Positions 8,201 to 15,889 of a DNA stretch of 64,000 nt are shown here, in pieces. The translations under genes and the position numbers were made by a program. Positions within the stretch are counted from its first letter, which is position 1. Each line of letters starts with the position of its first letter. The stretch covers positions 744,001-808,000 of the forward strand of contig NZ_QEKO01000001.1 of NCBI RefSeq assembly GCF_003096595.1. Reading direction: 5' to 3'. Origin of the DNA: Pusillimonas noertemannii. GTDB lineage: Bacteria; Pseudomonadota; Gammaproteobacteria; Burkholderiales; Burkholderiaceae_B. The notes beneath the pieces were generated by a model, which saw only the letters and a program-made list of their open reading frames with translations, was not told the origin of the DNA and ran no database searches.

Positions 8201-9763
8201 TTGGGCGGAGGGGCGCACCACAGGCTGACTAATCAGGCCTCCGGGCTCTTCCAGTCGGGGGGGCTGGTCTACCTGGGCGACCGCAGCGAGTTCCTGAACT
8301 ATGGCGTCTTGAGTCCCGGCGGCGTGGGCGTGCACACGACCACCCATGTCATGGGCGACTACCGGCAAATGGGAAGCAGCGGTGGAACGGGCGAAGGCGT
8401 GTACGAGCCCGACGTGGATTTCCGCGACCGCAAGGCCGACCTCGTGGCGGTCAGCGGCTATTCCACTCTCGACGGTGTGGTGCGGCCGAAGGGGCGCTAT
8501 CAGCTTCCCGACCAGTTGATCACGGTGTTCGAGGCCCGCGACGGTAACCAGCTGTCCACCGAAAGCACCTTGCACACGGTCGGCCCGCTGGTCTACACCT
8601 ACACTCTGCATAAACCCGACGATACCCGCTTGCAAGTGGGGGTGACGGCCGACTTCACCAAGCATCCCGGCCTGTCCGAAGATCATGCCGCATTGGCCGC
8701 CAACATCCAGAGAAAATGGGATACGGTGCCCGCGGCCGAACTGTACGATTATGCCGAGGTCTTCGACAGGTTTGCCGAGGTCGGGACGACGGAGCAATAT
8801 CGTCAGGTATTGAGCGAGATCGCTGACGATGCCAAGCAGGCGCCTGCCTCCACTCTGCCCGGCAAAAGCAGGGCCTTCATTCAACTGATGATGAGCTGCC
8901 CCGAGTTCCGCTCGCACGACACGTCCATGCAAGAGGGCAACTGTTATTGGGGCCGCATCCTGGGCAACGACACTCGCCTGAAGAGCTCGGGCGAGGACAA
9001 CGGCTTCCATACCAACAGCCTTACCTATCAGATCGGCGGGCAAAAAGAAGTGGCTCCCGGCTGGTTTCTGGGAGGTTCGTTCGCCTATCAGGACTTCCGT
9101 AACCGGGCCTCCGAATCCTCGGTGCGCACCGACGGCGACCTCTACAATGCGGGCGTGGTGCTCAAGCGCCAGCAGGGCCCATGGCTGTTCGCCGGGGCGC
9201 TCAATGTGGGTTATGGCGACAACGACACCCGCCGTATCCTGAACGTCGCCGGCGCCGAGCGCCAGGCCGAAAGCTCATGGAAATCGCGCCATGTGGGCAT
9301 GCGTTTGCGGGCTTCCTACCACCATGCGCTACCCACCTGGTACGTGAAGCCTTTGTTCGACATGGACGTCGCCTACCAGAAGGTGCCCGGCTACTCGGAA
9401 AGCGGCGCGGGCGTGTTCAACCTGCAGTTCGACAGCGCCAGCCGCTGGAGTGTGATGCTGACCCCCGCCGTGGAGATCGGCGGACGCATCGAAACCCGCC
9501 ACGGCACCCTGCGCCCCTATGTCTCGCTGGGCGCAAGCTGGATGTCCGACAATTCCTGGAACGTCGCCGCGCGCCTTCAGGGCGACCCGCTGCAAGAGAG
9601 GTTCGATCTGGTGACGAGGCTTCCCAGAGTACAGGGCGAAGCCAAGGCGGGCCTGGAGCTGATCTCCGGCAAGGGCTTCGAGATCAAGGCCGACTACGAG
9701 CTGCGCTTCGCCAAGCGCTACGTGAACCAGACCGGCATCCTGCGCATGGCGGTTCACTTCTGA
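2258..9763 (+). CDS. Giant glycine-repeat autotransporter (type Va secretion)
   Basis: A 2501-residue outer-membrane autotransporter. It starts at GTG, 7-8 bases after AGAGAGAAT. Residues 1-49 form an extended signal peptide (cleavage after SAHA). The passenger (about 50-2200) is built of tandem units of roughly 50-100 residues. Each unit has the pattern AQSIGGGGGxGG, a short beta-like stretch, then VGGxGGxGGxGG and a strand ending TxGxxAxG. I count twenty strict copies of QS[I/V]G-x-GGG plus degenerate copies at both ends. Three units contain lysine-rich polar inserts (about nt 5511-5605, 6127-6262 and 6991-7080). A cysteine pair at about residues 2213 and 2229 precedes the C-terminal beta-barrel (about 2248-2501), which ends in phenylalanine (RMAVHF). 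Cysteines are otherwise almost absent. Likely an adhesin or surface fibre; the ligand is unknown. A terminator-like hairpin follows. Confidence 0.92.
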   Translation: MQDRTDNARPPAACKSGRPDSVSALPFPQWVLWASLSAALGGATASAHAQSATCTELPCQLKGNYTYGALIQASGKNGKDGDTSVFTNGEWGEDGGHGSNRTIELVGNPQLSGIGMWVQTHGGNGGAGGTSTFAANGVGGSGGNGGNIVVRPGSLQSTPGFTYPAVVLSSAGGNAGKGRDGASHASRTVAGNGGNITATFLQDTHLKSASGAALKASSAGGQGGEGRALAPTAGSEPGGGGGKAGHVRIEAAGRYSTTSASSPGITIGSMGGDAFSPGHSGPGGAAGVVRLILGQAAQAGEPTLVETSSGNSPGAHVFNQGGKGSGHQSAGGSAVARFGAAANGRDEVADVVATVNRAHIITHGADSSGLIAESLGGQGGVGKDYEGRGEDGGAGGAGGKVNVLLGAQSEIRTDGARSHGASAVSRGGDGGKGGGGLSTNGARGVGGPGGNGGDAGDVALTAQGFIETRGQDAYGAYAASLGGKSGAGGFGMREGEHGRTSSAGKVTLTHEGKTQTHGAGAHALVAQNVGGGGGVTFSDGRSLGPAVHYGTDAPGGAVSVANTGTVQTHGTGAYGAFVQSVGGGGGSGGASAGILAVGGTAGGIGGNVAARIDEGSVTTQGRRATGVFAQSVGGGGGDGGGTVSVGVGFGLAVGGKGGSGGNGGTVDVSLGTAASGATPRLITRGEQADAIFAQSIGGGGGTGGEATSFAVGNLGIAIGGEAGSGGHGGRVNVDTYRGSILTEGAGSVAINAQSVGGGGGSGGDATAATFGLAAVAVGGKGGGGGKGGEIHVNNRVSVTTLGADAEGILAQSIGGGGGSGGSSTGLAIAIPTPKASVSLAVSVGGKGGEGGDGGKIIVVNEQIVATQGDGARGINLQSIGGGGGQGGSASAESITMAPGKSFAVSATIGGSGGEGGKGGDVEFTNKHTVATTGAHAAAATIQSIGGGGGQGGAGAAKATAEGAQAFSLTFTVGGSGAPGGDGGKLTLANAGSLETTGALSRGVLAQSIGGGGGEGAGADGDAKAGKVSATLTLGSDGGTGGKGGDITFDNAAQGVIATSGRGADGLFVQSIGGGGGVAGVAGAASAIEKAKAAEKSGKVPAPAKTPNTPAGKSSHSVTTTFTLGGNGGGGGAGGDVTVTNAGAISTEGDQASGVLVQSIGGGGGKAGAAKSSATGGDISVSATVGGRGGASGKGGVVVVNNSGSILTQGEGAYAILAQSIGGGGGSASSSDANGEGAKVALNFALGGRGGASGDGGKVDIANTATLVTYGATAVLAQSIGGGGGEGGSTDGTSSIKKPKDDKKTDAGKADDPAKQGAGSAAPDVAPKAEAKSKSVTISLGGGGTGGAAGSGEEVKVLNEAAIFTYGDQSMGVHAQSIGGGGGKGGASQSVAKGADINTAFNVGGYGGAAGSGGAVIVTNKRSIATEGLSSHGVMAQSIGGGGGSAGNAEAGASGTLSIGGGLGGSGRAGGDGGLVTLVNDAGQIVTQGFGAVGLYAQSIGAGGGSGASSTAKSQQGDDKAVNVNLAIGGAGGSGGKGGGIVVNLLGASSIQTYGDQADAIRAQSIGGGGGSGDTGTVVSVAKKEDKKDEKDGKAKEDDKSKENKSKQYTVGASLGGSGGASGDGGTVKLDLRKETALVTHGDQAVGVFAQSIGGGGGKAAVGTVDSGYGKVALTFKLGGSGGAGGKGGEIDIASAGTIHTLGAQSHGMLLQSIGGGGGAAAGVGGKAGDGVKIELGAQGGGSGGSGSHGGSVKVAHTGALLTEGAGAYGILAQSIGGGGGYAADTASLILGKKQLPLGASAAGANGNGGHVLIDVESGSQVSTLGANAAAIFAQSIGGGGGLSDTSVGAGSSLGHGVGGVVRVTVRGTVSASGENSPGIFVQNVGSRDQVDAARRTAEIAGDPESKAIGNSLVVIKANGIVQGGRGEHAAGVILGGAAYEQRVDIEADGTLYGLNGKAVLSREASTPTFINNAGLLKGDVDLGGGAHHRLTNQASGLFQSGGLVYLGDRSEFLNYGVLSPGGVGVHTTTHVMGDYRQMGSSGGTGEGVYEPDVDFRDRKADLVAVSGYSTLDGVVRPKGRYQLPDQLITVFEARDGNQLSTESTLHTVGPLVYTYTLHKPDDTRLQVGVTADFTKHPGLSEDHAALAANIQRKWDTVPAAELYDYAEVFDRFAEVGTTEQYRQVLSEIADDAKQAPASTLPGKSRAFIQLMMSCPEFRSHDTSMQEGNCYWGRILGNDTRLKSSGEDNGFHTNSLTYQIGGQKEVAPGWFLGGSFAYQDFRNRASESSVRTDGDLYNAGVVLKRQQGPWLFAGALNVGYGDNDTRRILNVAGAERQAESSWKSRHVGMRLRASYHHALPTWYVKPLFDMDVAYQKVPGYSESGAGVFNLQFDSASRWSVMLTPAVEIGGRIETRHGTLRPYVSLGASWMSDNSWNVAARLQGDPLQERFDLVTRLPRVQGEAKAGLELISGKGFEIKADYELRFAKRYVNQTGILRMAVHF

Positions 9764-9769
9764 CGGACA

Positions 9770-9804
9770 GCCGCGCCGCTCGGGAAACCGGTGGCGCGGC
9801 CTTT
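9770..9804 (+). terminator. Rho-independent-type terminator after the autotransporter
   Basis: GCCGCGCC pairs with GGCGCGGC across a 15-base loop and is followed by CTTTTC. The stem is strong but the T-run is short. It lies between the ends of two convergent genes. Confidence 0.55.
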
Positions 9805-9827
9805 TCGCGGCACTCCGTTCGCGTGCG

Positions 9828-10142
9828 TCACGACGCCATCTTCATCAATACCAGGCCGCTGACGATCAGGCAGGCCGCAAGGATGCGCAGGCCGTTTGCG
9901 GGTTCGCCCAGAATGAACAGGCCCACCAGGAAGGCGCCTACGGCGCCGATGCCTGTCCAGATGGTGTAGGCGGTGCCAAGCGGCAGGCTGCGCATCGAGA
10001 ACGACAGCAGCGCGAAGCTGGCAATCATGGCCACAAGCGTGATGACGGAAGGGACGAGCCGGGTGAAGCCGTGCGACTGCTTCATGTAGAAGGCCCAGAT
10101 GACCTCGAGCAGGCCGGCCAAAGTAAGTGAGATCCAAGCCAT
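9828..10142 (-). CDS. gdx: Guanidinium exporter, SMR family (Gdx, formerly SugE)
   Basis: A 104-residue inner-membrane protein with four hydrophobic helices, the standard size of small multidrug resistance proteins. The first helix has LAGLLEVIWAFYMKQS with the essential glutamate (Glu13), and the central part reads GTAYTIWTGIGAVGAFL; both are typical of the SugE/Gdx branch rather than EmrE. Gdx proteins exchange guanidinium for protons. The start follows GAAGGAGAACCGC. A longer reading frame upstream is not used, because the leader is occupied by a guanidine-II riboswitch, which independently supports the substrate. Converges with the autotransporter. Confidence 0.93.
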   Translation of the reverse strand: MAWISLTLAGLLEVIWAFYMKQSHGFTRLVPSVITLVAMIASFALLSFSMRSLPLGTAYTIWTGIGAVGAFLVGLFILGEPANGLRILAACLIVSGLVLMKMAS

Positions 10143-10166
10143 GCGGTTCTCCTTCAGGAATGGAGC

Positions 10167-10207
10167 CGGGCCGTCCCGAATGGCGCTGATGGCGGGGCCG
10201 TCCCCGC
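10167..10207 (-). ncRNA. Guanidine-II riboswitch (mini-ykkC motif)
   Basis: Read on the minus strand, two hairpins follow each other in the gdx leader. The first is GCGGGG-ACGG-CCCCGC (10207-10192); the second is CGGG-ACGG-CCCG (10178-10167). Both stems are perfect and both loops are ACGG, matching the ACGR loops that define mini-ykkC. They are separated by 13 bases, within the known range. The second hairpin ends about 25 bases before the gdx start, with the ribosome site GAAGGAG in between, consistent with control of translation. The gene downstream is the expected guanidinium exporter. Confidence 0.9.
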
Positions 10208-10300
10208 ATCCGCAATGATAACCTCGCCCGGTGCACACCGCCGCCAGCCGCGAAATTACTGTTGTGTGACAGCCACGCCTGACTTGCCGCAAAGCTTATT

Positions 10301-10319
10301 AATGATAATAATTATCGTT
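10301..10319 (+). promoter_or_regulatory. Fur box upstream of the TonB-dependent receptor
   Basis: AATGATAATAATTATCGTT closely resembles the Fur consensus of alternating GATAAT hexamers and is nearly palindromic. It lies 84 bases before the receptor start, indicating iron repression of the receptor and the overlapping esterase gene. Confidence 0.75.
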
Positions 10320-10402
10320 GTGATTCTTTGCAAAGAGCGGGCAACAAGCCCGCCGACTCACATTTGCTCACCCCCTTCATAAAAATTCAACCGGAATGAA
10401 TC

Positions 10403-12535
10403 ATGCCTAAAAATTCCCCGTGCGTTTTCAACGCCTCGGTAGGCTTTGCTATTGTCTTGACCATGCTGGGCGCGTTCGGCGGCGCTCAGGCGCAATCCGC
10501 CCAGACGCTTCCCTCCATCACGGTACAGGGCCAGGGCGAAGACTCTTTGCCGCTCGCGGCGCCCGGCGGCCAAGCCGCAACCGGAGCGCGGCTGGGCATG
10601 CTGGGCAATGCCGATATTCTGGATGCGCCGGTAAGCATCAACTCCTACACTGCGCAGGTCATCCAGGACAGGCAGGCCCGCACGCTGGCCGATGTCCTGC
10701 AGAACGACCCTTCCGTGCGCTTTACGACCAATAGCGGACACATGCTCGAGCACTTCAAGATGCGGGGCATGGATGTCAACGGCCCCAGCGTCGCGCTGAA
10801 CGGCCTGGTCGGCCTTGCGCTTGGGGGGCATGTTCCTACCGAGTTCATCGAGCGGGTCGAGGTGCTGCGCGGCCCCAGCACCCTGCTGGGAGGCATGTCG
10901 CCCGACGAGAACATGGGCGGGACCATCAACCTCGTGACCAAGCGGGCAACGGCCGAGCCCATCACCGAATTCACCACGTCTTATTCTTCAAAAAGCTATT
11001 TCCAGGGCCACGTCGACGTCGGTCGCAGGCTGGGAGACGAGCAGCGGGTGGGCATCCGCTTCAACGGCGTGTACGGTTCGGGAGAAACAGGCGTGGACGG
11101 CCAGAAGAAGGGCCGCCGCCTGGGTGCCCTGGCTCTGGATTATCGTGGCGACAAGTGGGGCCTCAAGCTGGACGCCTACACAAACCGCGAAAAAATCGAG
11201 AACGGCAGCCAAGGCATGTACGGCTTGCTGTCCGGCCGTGGAATCGTGGGCGTCGGAAAGCTGGTGGATGTGCCGGACGCCCGGAGCAATATGTTCCGGG
11301 GCACCCACGGCGACTATCAGACCGACGGCGTCATGCTGCGGGGCGATTTCGAAATCAACCAGAACCTTAGCGCCTATGCCGCGGTGGGCGCGGCCAACAG
11401 CTGGGGCAGGGGCCTGATGTTCGGCACCCGCGTGATCGTCAACGATACGGCCGGCAACGCAACGGGCTTCGTCTACAACGTCAATACGGTGAACCGTGGC
11501 CGCGTCGCCGAAACGGGCCTGAAGGGCACGTTCAAGACCGGCGGCGTCATTCACAACGTAACGACCTCGGCGTCCTGGCTAAGCTATAAAACGGGAACCA
11601 ACAACAACGCAAGCCAGGGGTGGCCGCAGAACATCTACAACCCGGTCCGCCCGCCGGTGTTTCCTGAAGACCCGGGCGTGCCCGACTTCAACGGGTTCGA
11701 CGACATCCTGACTTCGTTTGCGCTGGCGGACACGATGGACATCGCCGACGGCAAGGTGCTGTTTACCGTGGGCGCGCGATTGCAGCGAGTCAGGCAGAAA
11801 ATCAGCGATTACGACGAGTCCAAGCTTTCGCCGTCGGTGGGCCTGGTCGTCAAGCCATGGGGCGAGAACACCTCGCTGTTCGCCAACTACATGGAAGGCC
11901 TGTCGCCCGGCGACATGGTGCCCTACAACTTCGGCTACGCGAACGAGGGGCAATCGTTCAAGCCCTTGCAAACCAAGCAGGTCGAGTTCGGCATCAAGCA
12001 GCGTCTGGGTTCATACACGCATACGATCAGCGCATTCCAGATCGACCGGCCTACCCTGATCGATGTCGAAGAAGGCGGCAAACTGTACATGACGGAAGGC
12101 GGCAAGAAGCGCGTGCGCGGCGTTGAATGGACCGCGTTCGGCAAGCTGACCGATACGGTCAGCCTCCTGGGCGGTGTTTCGTACATCGACGCCAAGCAGC
12201 GTGACACCGGCTTCCAGACATGGGGCGCGCCCAAGTGGTCCGCCAATCTCGGGCTTGATTGGGAAACGCCGGTCAATGGCCTGAGCCTGGGCGGACGGGT
12301 CGTGTATACCGGCAAGCAATGGGCCGATTCGGGCAACACCATCGAGTTGCCTTCGTGGCACCGCTTCGACCTGAGCGCGCGCTACGCGACCAAGGTGGCC
12401 AGCGTGCCGGTCACGTTCAATCTGTATGTCGAGAACTTGACCGGCCGCGAGTACTGGTCAGGCCTGTTCTCCGACGGCTACCTGATGCCGGCCTCGCCGC
12501 GCACAGTGCGCCTGGCCGCGACGTTCCAGTTCTGA
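10403..12535 (+). CDS. TonB-dependent siderophore receptor
   Basis: A 710-residue outer-membrane receptor for ferric siderophores. It has a signal peptide with cleavage near AQA at residue 30. A plug domain covers about 65-180 (DAPVSINSYTAQVIQDRQA, then IERVEVLRGPSTLLGG and GGTINLVTKR), and a 22-strand-type beta-barrel runs to the terminal phenylalanine (RLAATFQF). The plug places it in the siderophore receptor group of FhuA/FoxA/FhuE type. I see no TonB-box sequence clear enough to name and no N-terminal signalling domain, so sigma-factor control is unlikely. A Fur box lies upstream. The stop codon overlaps the ATG of a siderophore esterase, suggesting a tri-lactone or catecholate ligand, although the receptor alone would not exclude a hydroxamate. 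Confidence 0.92.
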   Translation: MPKNSPCVFNASVGFAIVLTMLGAFGGAQAQSAQTLPSITVQGQGEDSLPLAAPGGQAATGARLGMLGNADILDAPVSINSYTAQVIQDRQARTLADVLQNDPSVRFTTNSGHMLEHFKMRGMDVNGPSVALNGLVGLALGGHVPTEFIERVEVLRGPSTLLGGMSPDENMGGTINLVTKRATAEPITEFTTSYSSKSYFQGHVDVGRRLGDEQRVGIRFNGVYGSGETGVDGQKKGRRLGALALDYRGDKWGLKLDAYTNREKIENGSQGMYGLLSGRGIVGVGKLVDVPDARSNMFRGTHGDYQTDGVMLRGDFEINQNLSAYAAVGAANSWGRGLMFGTRVIVNDTAGNATGFVYNVNTVNRGRVAETGLKGTFKTGGVIHNVTTSASWLSYKTGTNNNASQGWPQNIYNPVRPPVFPEDPGVPDFNGFDDILTSFALADTMDIADGKVLFTVGARLQRVRQKISDYDESKLSPSVGLVVKPWGENTSLFANYMEGLSPGDMVPYNFGYANEGQSFKPLQTKQVEFGIKQRLGSYTHTISAFQIDRPTLIDVEEGGKLYMTEGGKKRVRGVEWTAFGKLTDTVSLLGGVSYIDAKQRDTGFQTWGAPKWSANLGLDWETPVNGLSLGGRVVYTGKQWADSGNTIELPSWHRFDLSARYATKVASVPVTFNLYVENLTGREYWSGLFSDGYLMPASPRTVRLAATFQF

Positions 12536-14271
12536 TGAGCGTTGCCAAGCCGCGCCGCGCTCCAGGGTTGGGCGGGGGCATGGCGCTGGGTTTCGTGGCC
12601 TGGGCGGCTTTGACGGCCGCCCAGGCCGCTGTACCGCCCGCTCATCCCGCACATCTTCTGCCGGAGCGTGCGGCGCGGCCGGGTGCACCGGCGGGCGGCT
12701 CCAACGCGGCTCCGCTTGCCCTGGGGGTCGGCCATACTGTAAAGGGCCGGATGCAAGTGGGGGGCGCTCATGCCTTCCGTCTGAACGTGCCGGCAGGCTG
12801 GGTCGTTCAGGGTGATTTCGATGGCCGCAATGTGGTGCTCGACCTGCAGGACGAACACGGAGCCCATCTGCGCCGCCTGAGCCGGGCCGATGCGGCTGCG
12901 CAGGGGGTGATGTGGGTGGCTTCCCATGCCCCTCGGCGCCTGGCCGTGCGGCAGGTGGGCGATGCGCCCGGTACCTTCGAACTGCGTATCTCCAAGGCGC
13001 TTGAGCCCAAACCTGAATCGAGCGGCGGCGAGGCGCCGAAAATCGACAGCCCCACGCTGCGCTCTTTGCAGGACGATCTGGCGTCAGGAGCCGGCACCGA
13101 TGCATTCTGGGCGGATATGGCGCGCAAGGGCACGCCCCTGGTCGAGCCTGTTTCCGAAACGGAGTCGCTGGTTACCTTCCTGTGGCGTGGAACGGGCGGG
13201 AACGTGCGCCTGTTTGGCAGCCCTTCAGGCAATCACGACCCCATGCGGCGGCTGGGCGACAGCGACGTCTGGTGGGCGACGTTTCGCATGCCCAATACCG
13301 CGCGGCTCAGCTATCGTATTGCGCCCGACGTGCCGCAGATACAGGGCAGTCCGATGGAGCAGCGGCGGGTCATCCTGGCCACCGCCCAGCGCGATCCATT
13401 GAATCCACACGTCTTCCCCGATACGGACGACGTACGCATCGATATGTACCAGGGTGCGTCGGTCCTGACTTTGCCGCAGGCGCCGCCCCAGCCATGGGTC
13501 AGCCGCCGTCCAAAGCGGGCAGTGGGGGTATTGAACCATCACGAGTTCGAAAGCGCCGTGCTGGGCAATCGGCGGGAAATCTGGACCTATCGGCCCGCTG
13601 CGGGCAAGCCCGAGGCGCTGCTGATGCTGTTCGACGCCCATTCCTATCTGCACCAGGTGCCCACGCCGGCCATCATCGACAATCTCGTCGGCGAGGGCCT
13701 GATCCCGCCCACCGCCGTGGTGCTGGTGGGCAATGCCAGCCCCGAGGCGCGCGGGCGCGAACTGCCGCCGAACGAATCATTCATCCGCTTCCTGGACGAA
13801 GAGCTGATGCCCTGGGTGGAACGGCAGGGCCTTGCGCAGCCTGCTTCGCGCACGGTCGTGGCGGGTTCCAGCTACGGCGGGCTGGCGTCGGCCTATGCGG
13901 GCCTGCGCCTTCCGCACCGTTTCGGCAATGTGCTGAGCCTGTCGGGCTCATACTGGTGGTCGCCCACGGGCGAGATTCCGGGCTGGATGATGCGGCAGTA
14001 CGCCACGGCGCCTGTGCGAGACCTGCGCTTTTATCTCGACGCGGGACGCTATGAAGCCAGCCGTGGCGGGCGGGACGGCATACTTGAAACCAGCCGCCAC
14101 CTGGGCGACGTGCTGCGCGCAAAAGGGTACGAGACGACCCAGGTTGAGCACGACACCGGGCACGACTACCTGCATTGGCAGGGATCGCTGGGCTGCGGAC
14201 TGGTGGCGCTGCTTAATCCCGCCGCGTATGAGCGCGGCCTGCCCGCCTGCAGCGCCGGGCTCCATCGCTAA
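12535..14271 (+). CDS. Exported Fes/PfeE-like siderophore esterase
   Basis: A 578-residue alpha/beta hydrolase of the enterochelin esterase family, which cleaves ester bonds of tri-catecholate siderophores so that iron is released. The N-terminus (LGFVAWAALTAAQA) is a signal peptide, so this enzyme should act in the periplasm, unlike cytoplasmic E. coli Fes. The N-terminal Fes-like domain occupies about 180-300. The hydrolase domain follows, with nucleophile Ser446 in GSSYGG and catalytic His543 in DTGHDYLHW. It starts inside the receptor stop codon (TGATG), so the two genes are translationally coupled. Bordetella and Pseudomonas have similar receptor-esterase pairs (BfeA/BfeB, PfeA/PfeE). 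Confidence 0.88.
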   Translation: MSVAKPRRAPGLGGGMALGFVAWAALTAAQAAVPPAHPAHLLPERAARPGAPAGGSNAAPLALGVGHTVKGRMQVGGAHAFRLNVPAGWVVQGDFDGRNVVLDLQDEHGAHLRRLSRADAAAQGVMWVASHAPRRLAVRQVGDAPGTFELRISKALEPKPESSGGEAPKIDSPTLRSLQDDLASGAGTDAFWADMARKGTPLVEPVSETESLVTFLWRGTGGNVRLFGSPSGNHDPMRRLGDSDVWWATFRMPNTARLSYRIAPDVPQIQGSPMEQRRVILATAQRDPLNPHVFPDTDDVRIDMYQGASVLTLPQAPPQPWVSRRPKRAVGVLNHHEFESAVLGNRREIWTYRPAAGKPEALLMLFDAHSYLHQVPTPAIIDNLVGEGLIPPTAVVLVGNASPEARGRELPPNESFIRFLDEELMPWVERQGLAQPASRTVVAGSSYGGLASAYAGLRLPHRFGNVLSLSGSYWWSPTGEIPGWMMRQYATAPVRDLRFYLDAGRYEASRGGRDGILETSRHLGDVLRAKGYETTQVEHDTGHDYLHWQGSLGCGLVALLNPAAYERGLPACSAGLHR

Positions 14272-14275
14272 CTGA

Positions 14276-15889
14276 TCAGGCCCGCGCCAGGGCCCATACG
14301 CTGTCGGGCTGGCCGTGCCTTTGACGCCGGCGGGTGGCCTGGGCCATCCAGGCAAGGCATGCAGCGCCGGCCAGGGCGCCGACGTCGACGCCCCTGGCCG
14401 CCGACGAAGGGTTGGCCCACAGCCCCGTGGCGGGGGCCAGCCAGCCGATCAGGCTGGTAAGAGGAATGGCGGCCGTCGCGGCAGCGCATAGCCACAGCAG
14501 CTCGACCGCGCCGCGCGAAGCGCCGCGCAGGAAGGCCCAGGCGATGCTCAGGAAGAACACCGCGTAGTAAACAATTACGTGCCAGGTGTTCAGGCTTGCA
14601 ACACTGCCATGCAGCCACTTGCCGGCCACCAGGCTGGCAGAAACACCCGCAATGCAGCCCAGGCACACGCCGACGGTCAGCGCCGACATGACGCGCACAG
14701 AGGTCTTCTGTTCGGGCAGGCCCTTGTTTTGCGCGCGGCGCCGGCGTGATTCTATCCAGAGCAGGTTGCCCGAATAGAACAGGAAGGCGCCCGCGATGGC
14801 AAGCAGGAAGTAGATCCATTGCACCGCCGCGCCGCCGAAGGTGGCAAAGTGCAGGGCGAAGAAAACGGTGAGCCAGCTTGTCCATCCATCGGTGTAGCCG
14901 GGCAGATAGCTGGCGTTGATCATTTCGCCGGTATAGGGATGCATGATGGCGAAGGCGTCATAGCGCATCATGTAGTTGGGATCCACGCCGTGTATGCGCA
15001 CGCTGGGCCGTTCACTGTCCAGGTCATGGTAGTCCATGTAGTGCGGCTCGAAGCCCGGCGACAGTTCGCGCAGGTCGGCCAGCATCAGCGCGGGCGGCAC
15101 GAGCTGCGTGCCTTGGGCCGCGGGCGGGCCGCCCGCCTTGGCGGCCAGGCTTGGCACTTGCACGCGCGGCGCGGGCATGGTCCATTGGTCCATCATCGCG
15201 CCTTCGTAGATGAACACGTCTTGCGTGTCGTAGATCTGATCGTGAAAGGCGAACACCACGGTGGTCAGCGCGATGACAAGATGAAATGGCAGGCTGAAAA
15301 AGCCGAGGGCGTTGTGGGCGTCCTTCCACATCAGCTTCAGGTTCTTGCCTGGCCGCAGGGCGAACAAGTCCTTGACCAGGCTGGGCAGCAGGATGATCAG
15401 GCCCGATATCAGGGCCAGGCCATACATCATGGCAATGAAGCCGATGACGAGGATGCCGGCCTCGACGCTGCCTGGCACGAAGCCCGCCGTACGGTGCAGA
15501 TTGTCGATCAGGTCGGCAACCGCCGTGGGTTCGCGCTCGTTGATGGCCAGTTGGCCCGAGGCGTCGAAGTTCGCAAGATATTGCCGAGCCCCGTCGGGGC
15601 TTTGCCATGAAAGCTGGGCCGGCTGGGCGTCGGTGGCGCGCAGGGTCAGGGTCAGGTCTTCGGCCGCGTCGGGCCGCGCCCGCAGCGTTTCTTCCATGAG
15701 CCTGCCGGCGTCGTGCAGGTCGACCGGCCGGGTGTCGTGCATGGGGGCCGCCACCCATGCCGCCAGGTCGTGCTTGAACACGGTGAGGGCGCCGGCGTAG
15801 AAGGCGATGAACAGGGCCAGGCCGGCGACTATGCCCGTCCATGTATGGACGGCCTTGTAGATGTCGAGGACTTCTTTGCGGATCTTCAT
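14276..15889 (-). CDS. PepSY-associated membrane protein, putative ferric-siderophore reductase
   Basis: A 537-residue inner-membrane protein of the PepSY-TM family. The N-terminus (KAVHTWTGIVAGLALFIAFYAGALTVF) is the diagnostic first helix; further membrane segments lie near residues 190-215, 240-265 and 375-400, plus a hydrophobic C-terminal part of four helices. Conserved histidines (HTWTG, HNALGFFSLPFHLVIA) suggest haem. Family members such as PiuB and FpvG act with siderophore uptake and are thought to reduce ferric complexes in the periplasm. The start at 15889 overlaps the stop of the next gene upstream (ATGA), placing it third in a three-gene iron operon. It converges with the esterase, leaving only four bases between the genes. 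Confidence 0.85.
   Translation of the reverse strand: MKIRKEVLDIYKAVHTWTGIVAGLALFIAFYAGALTVFKHDLAAWVAAPMHDTRPVDLHDAGRLMEETLRARPDAAEDLTLTLRATDAQPAQLSWQSPDGARQYLANFDASGQLAINEREPTAVADLIDNLHRTAGFVPGSVEAGILVIGFIAMMYGLALISGLIILLPSLVKDLFALRPGKNLKLMWKDAHNALGFFSLPFHLVIALTTVVFAFHDQIYDTQDVFIYEGAMMDQWTMPAPRVQVPSLAAKAGGPPAAQGTQLVPPALMLADLRELSPGFEPHYMDYHDLDSERPSVRIHGVDPNYMMRYDAFAIMHPYTGEMINASYLPGYTDGWTSWLTVFFALHFATFGGAAVQWIYFLLAIAGAFLFYSGNLLWIESRRRRAQNKGLPEQKTSVRVMSALTVGVCLGCIAGVSASLVAGKWLHGSVASLNTWHVIVYYAVFFLSIAWAFLRGASRGAVELLWLCAAATAAIPLTSLIGWLAPATGLWANPSSAARGVDVGALAGAACLAWMAQATRRRQRHGQPDSVWALARA

Noticed and set aside
2906-9043. Two very long minus-strand frames (898 and 893 codons) opposite the autotransporter
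   Set aside because: They arise because glycine codons (GGN) read as proline or alanine codons on the other strand, removing stops. Their translations are low-complexity and lack start signals.
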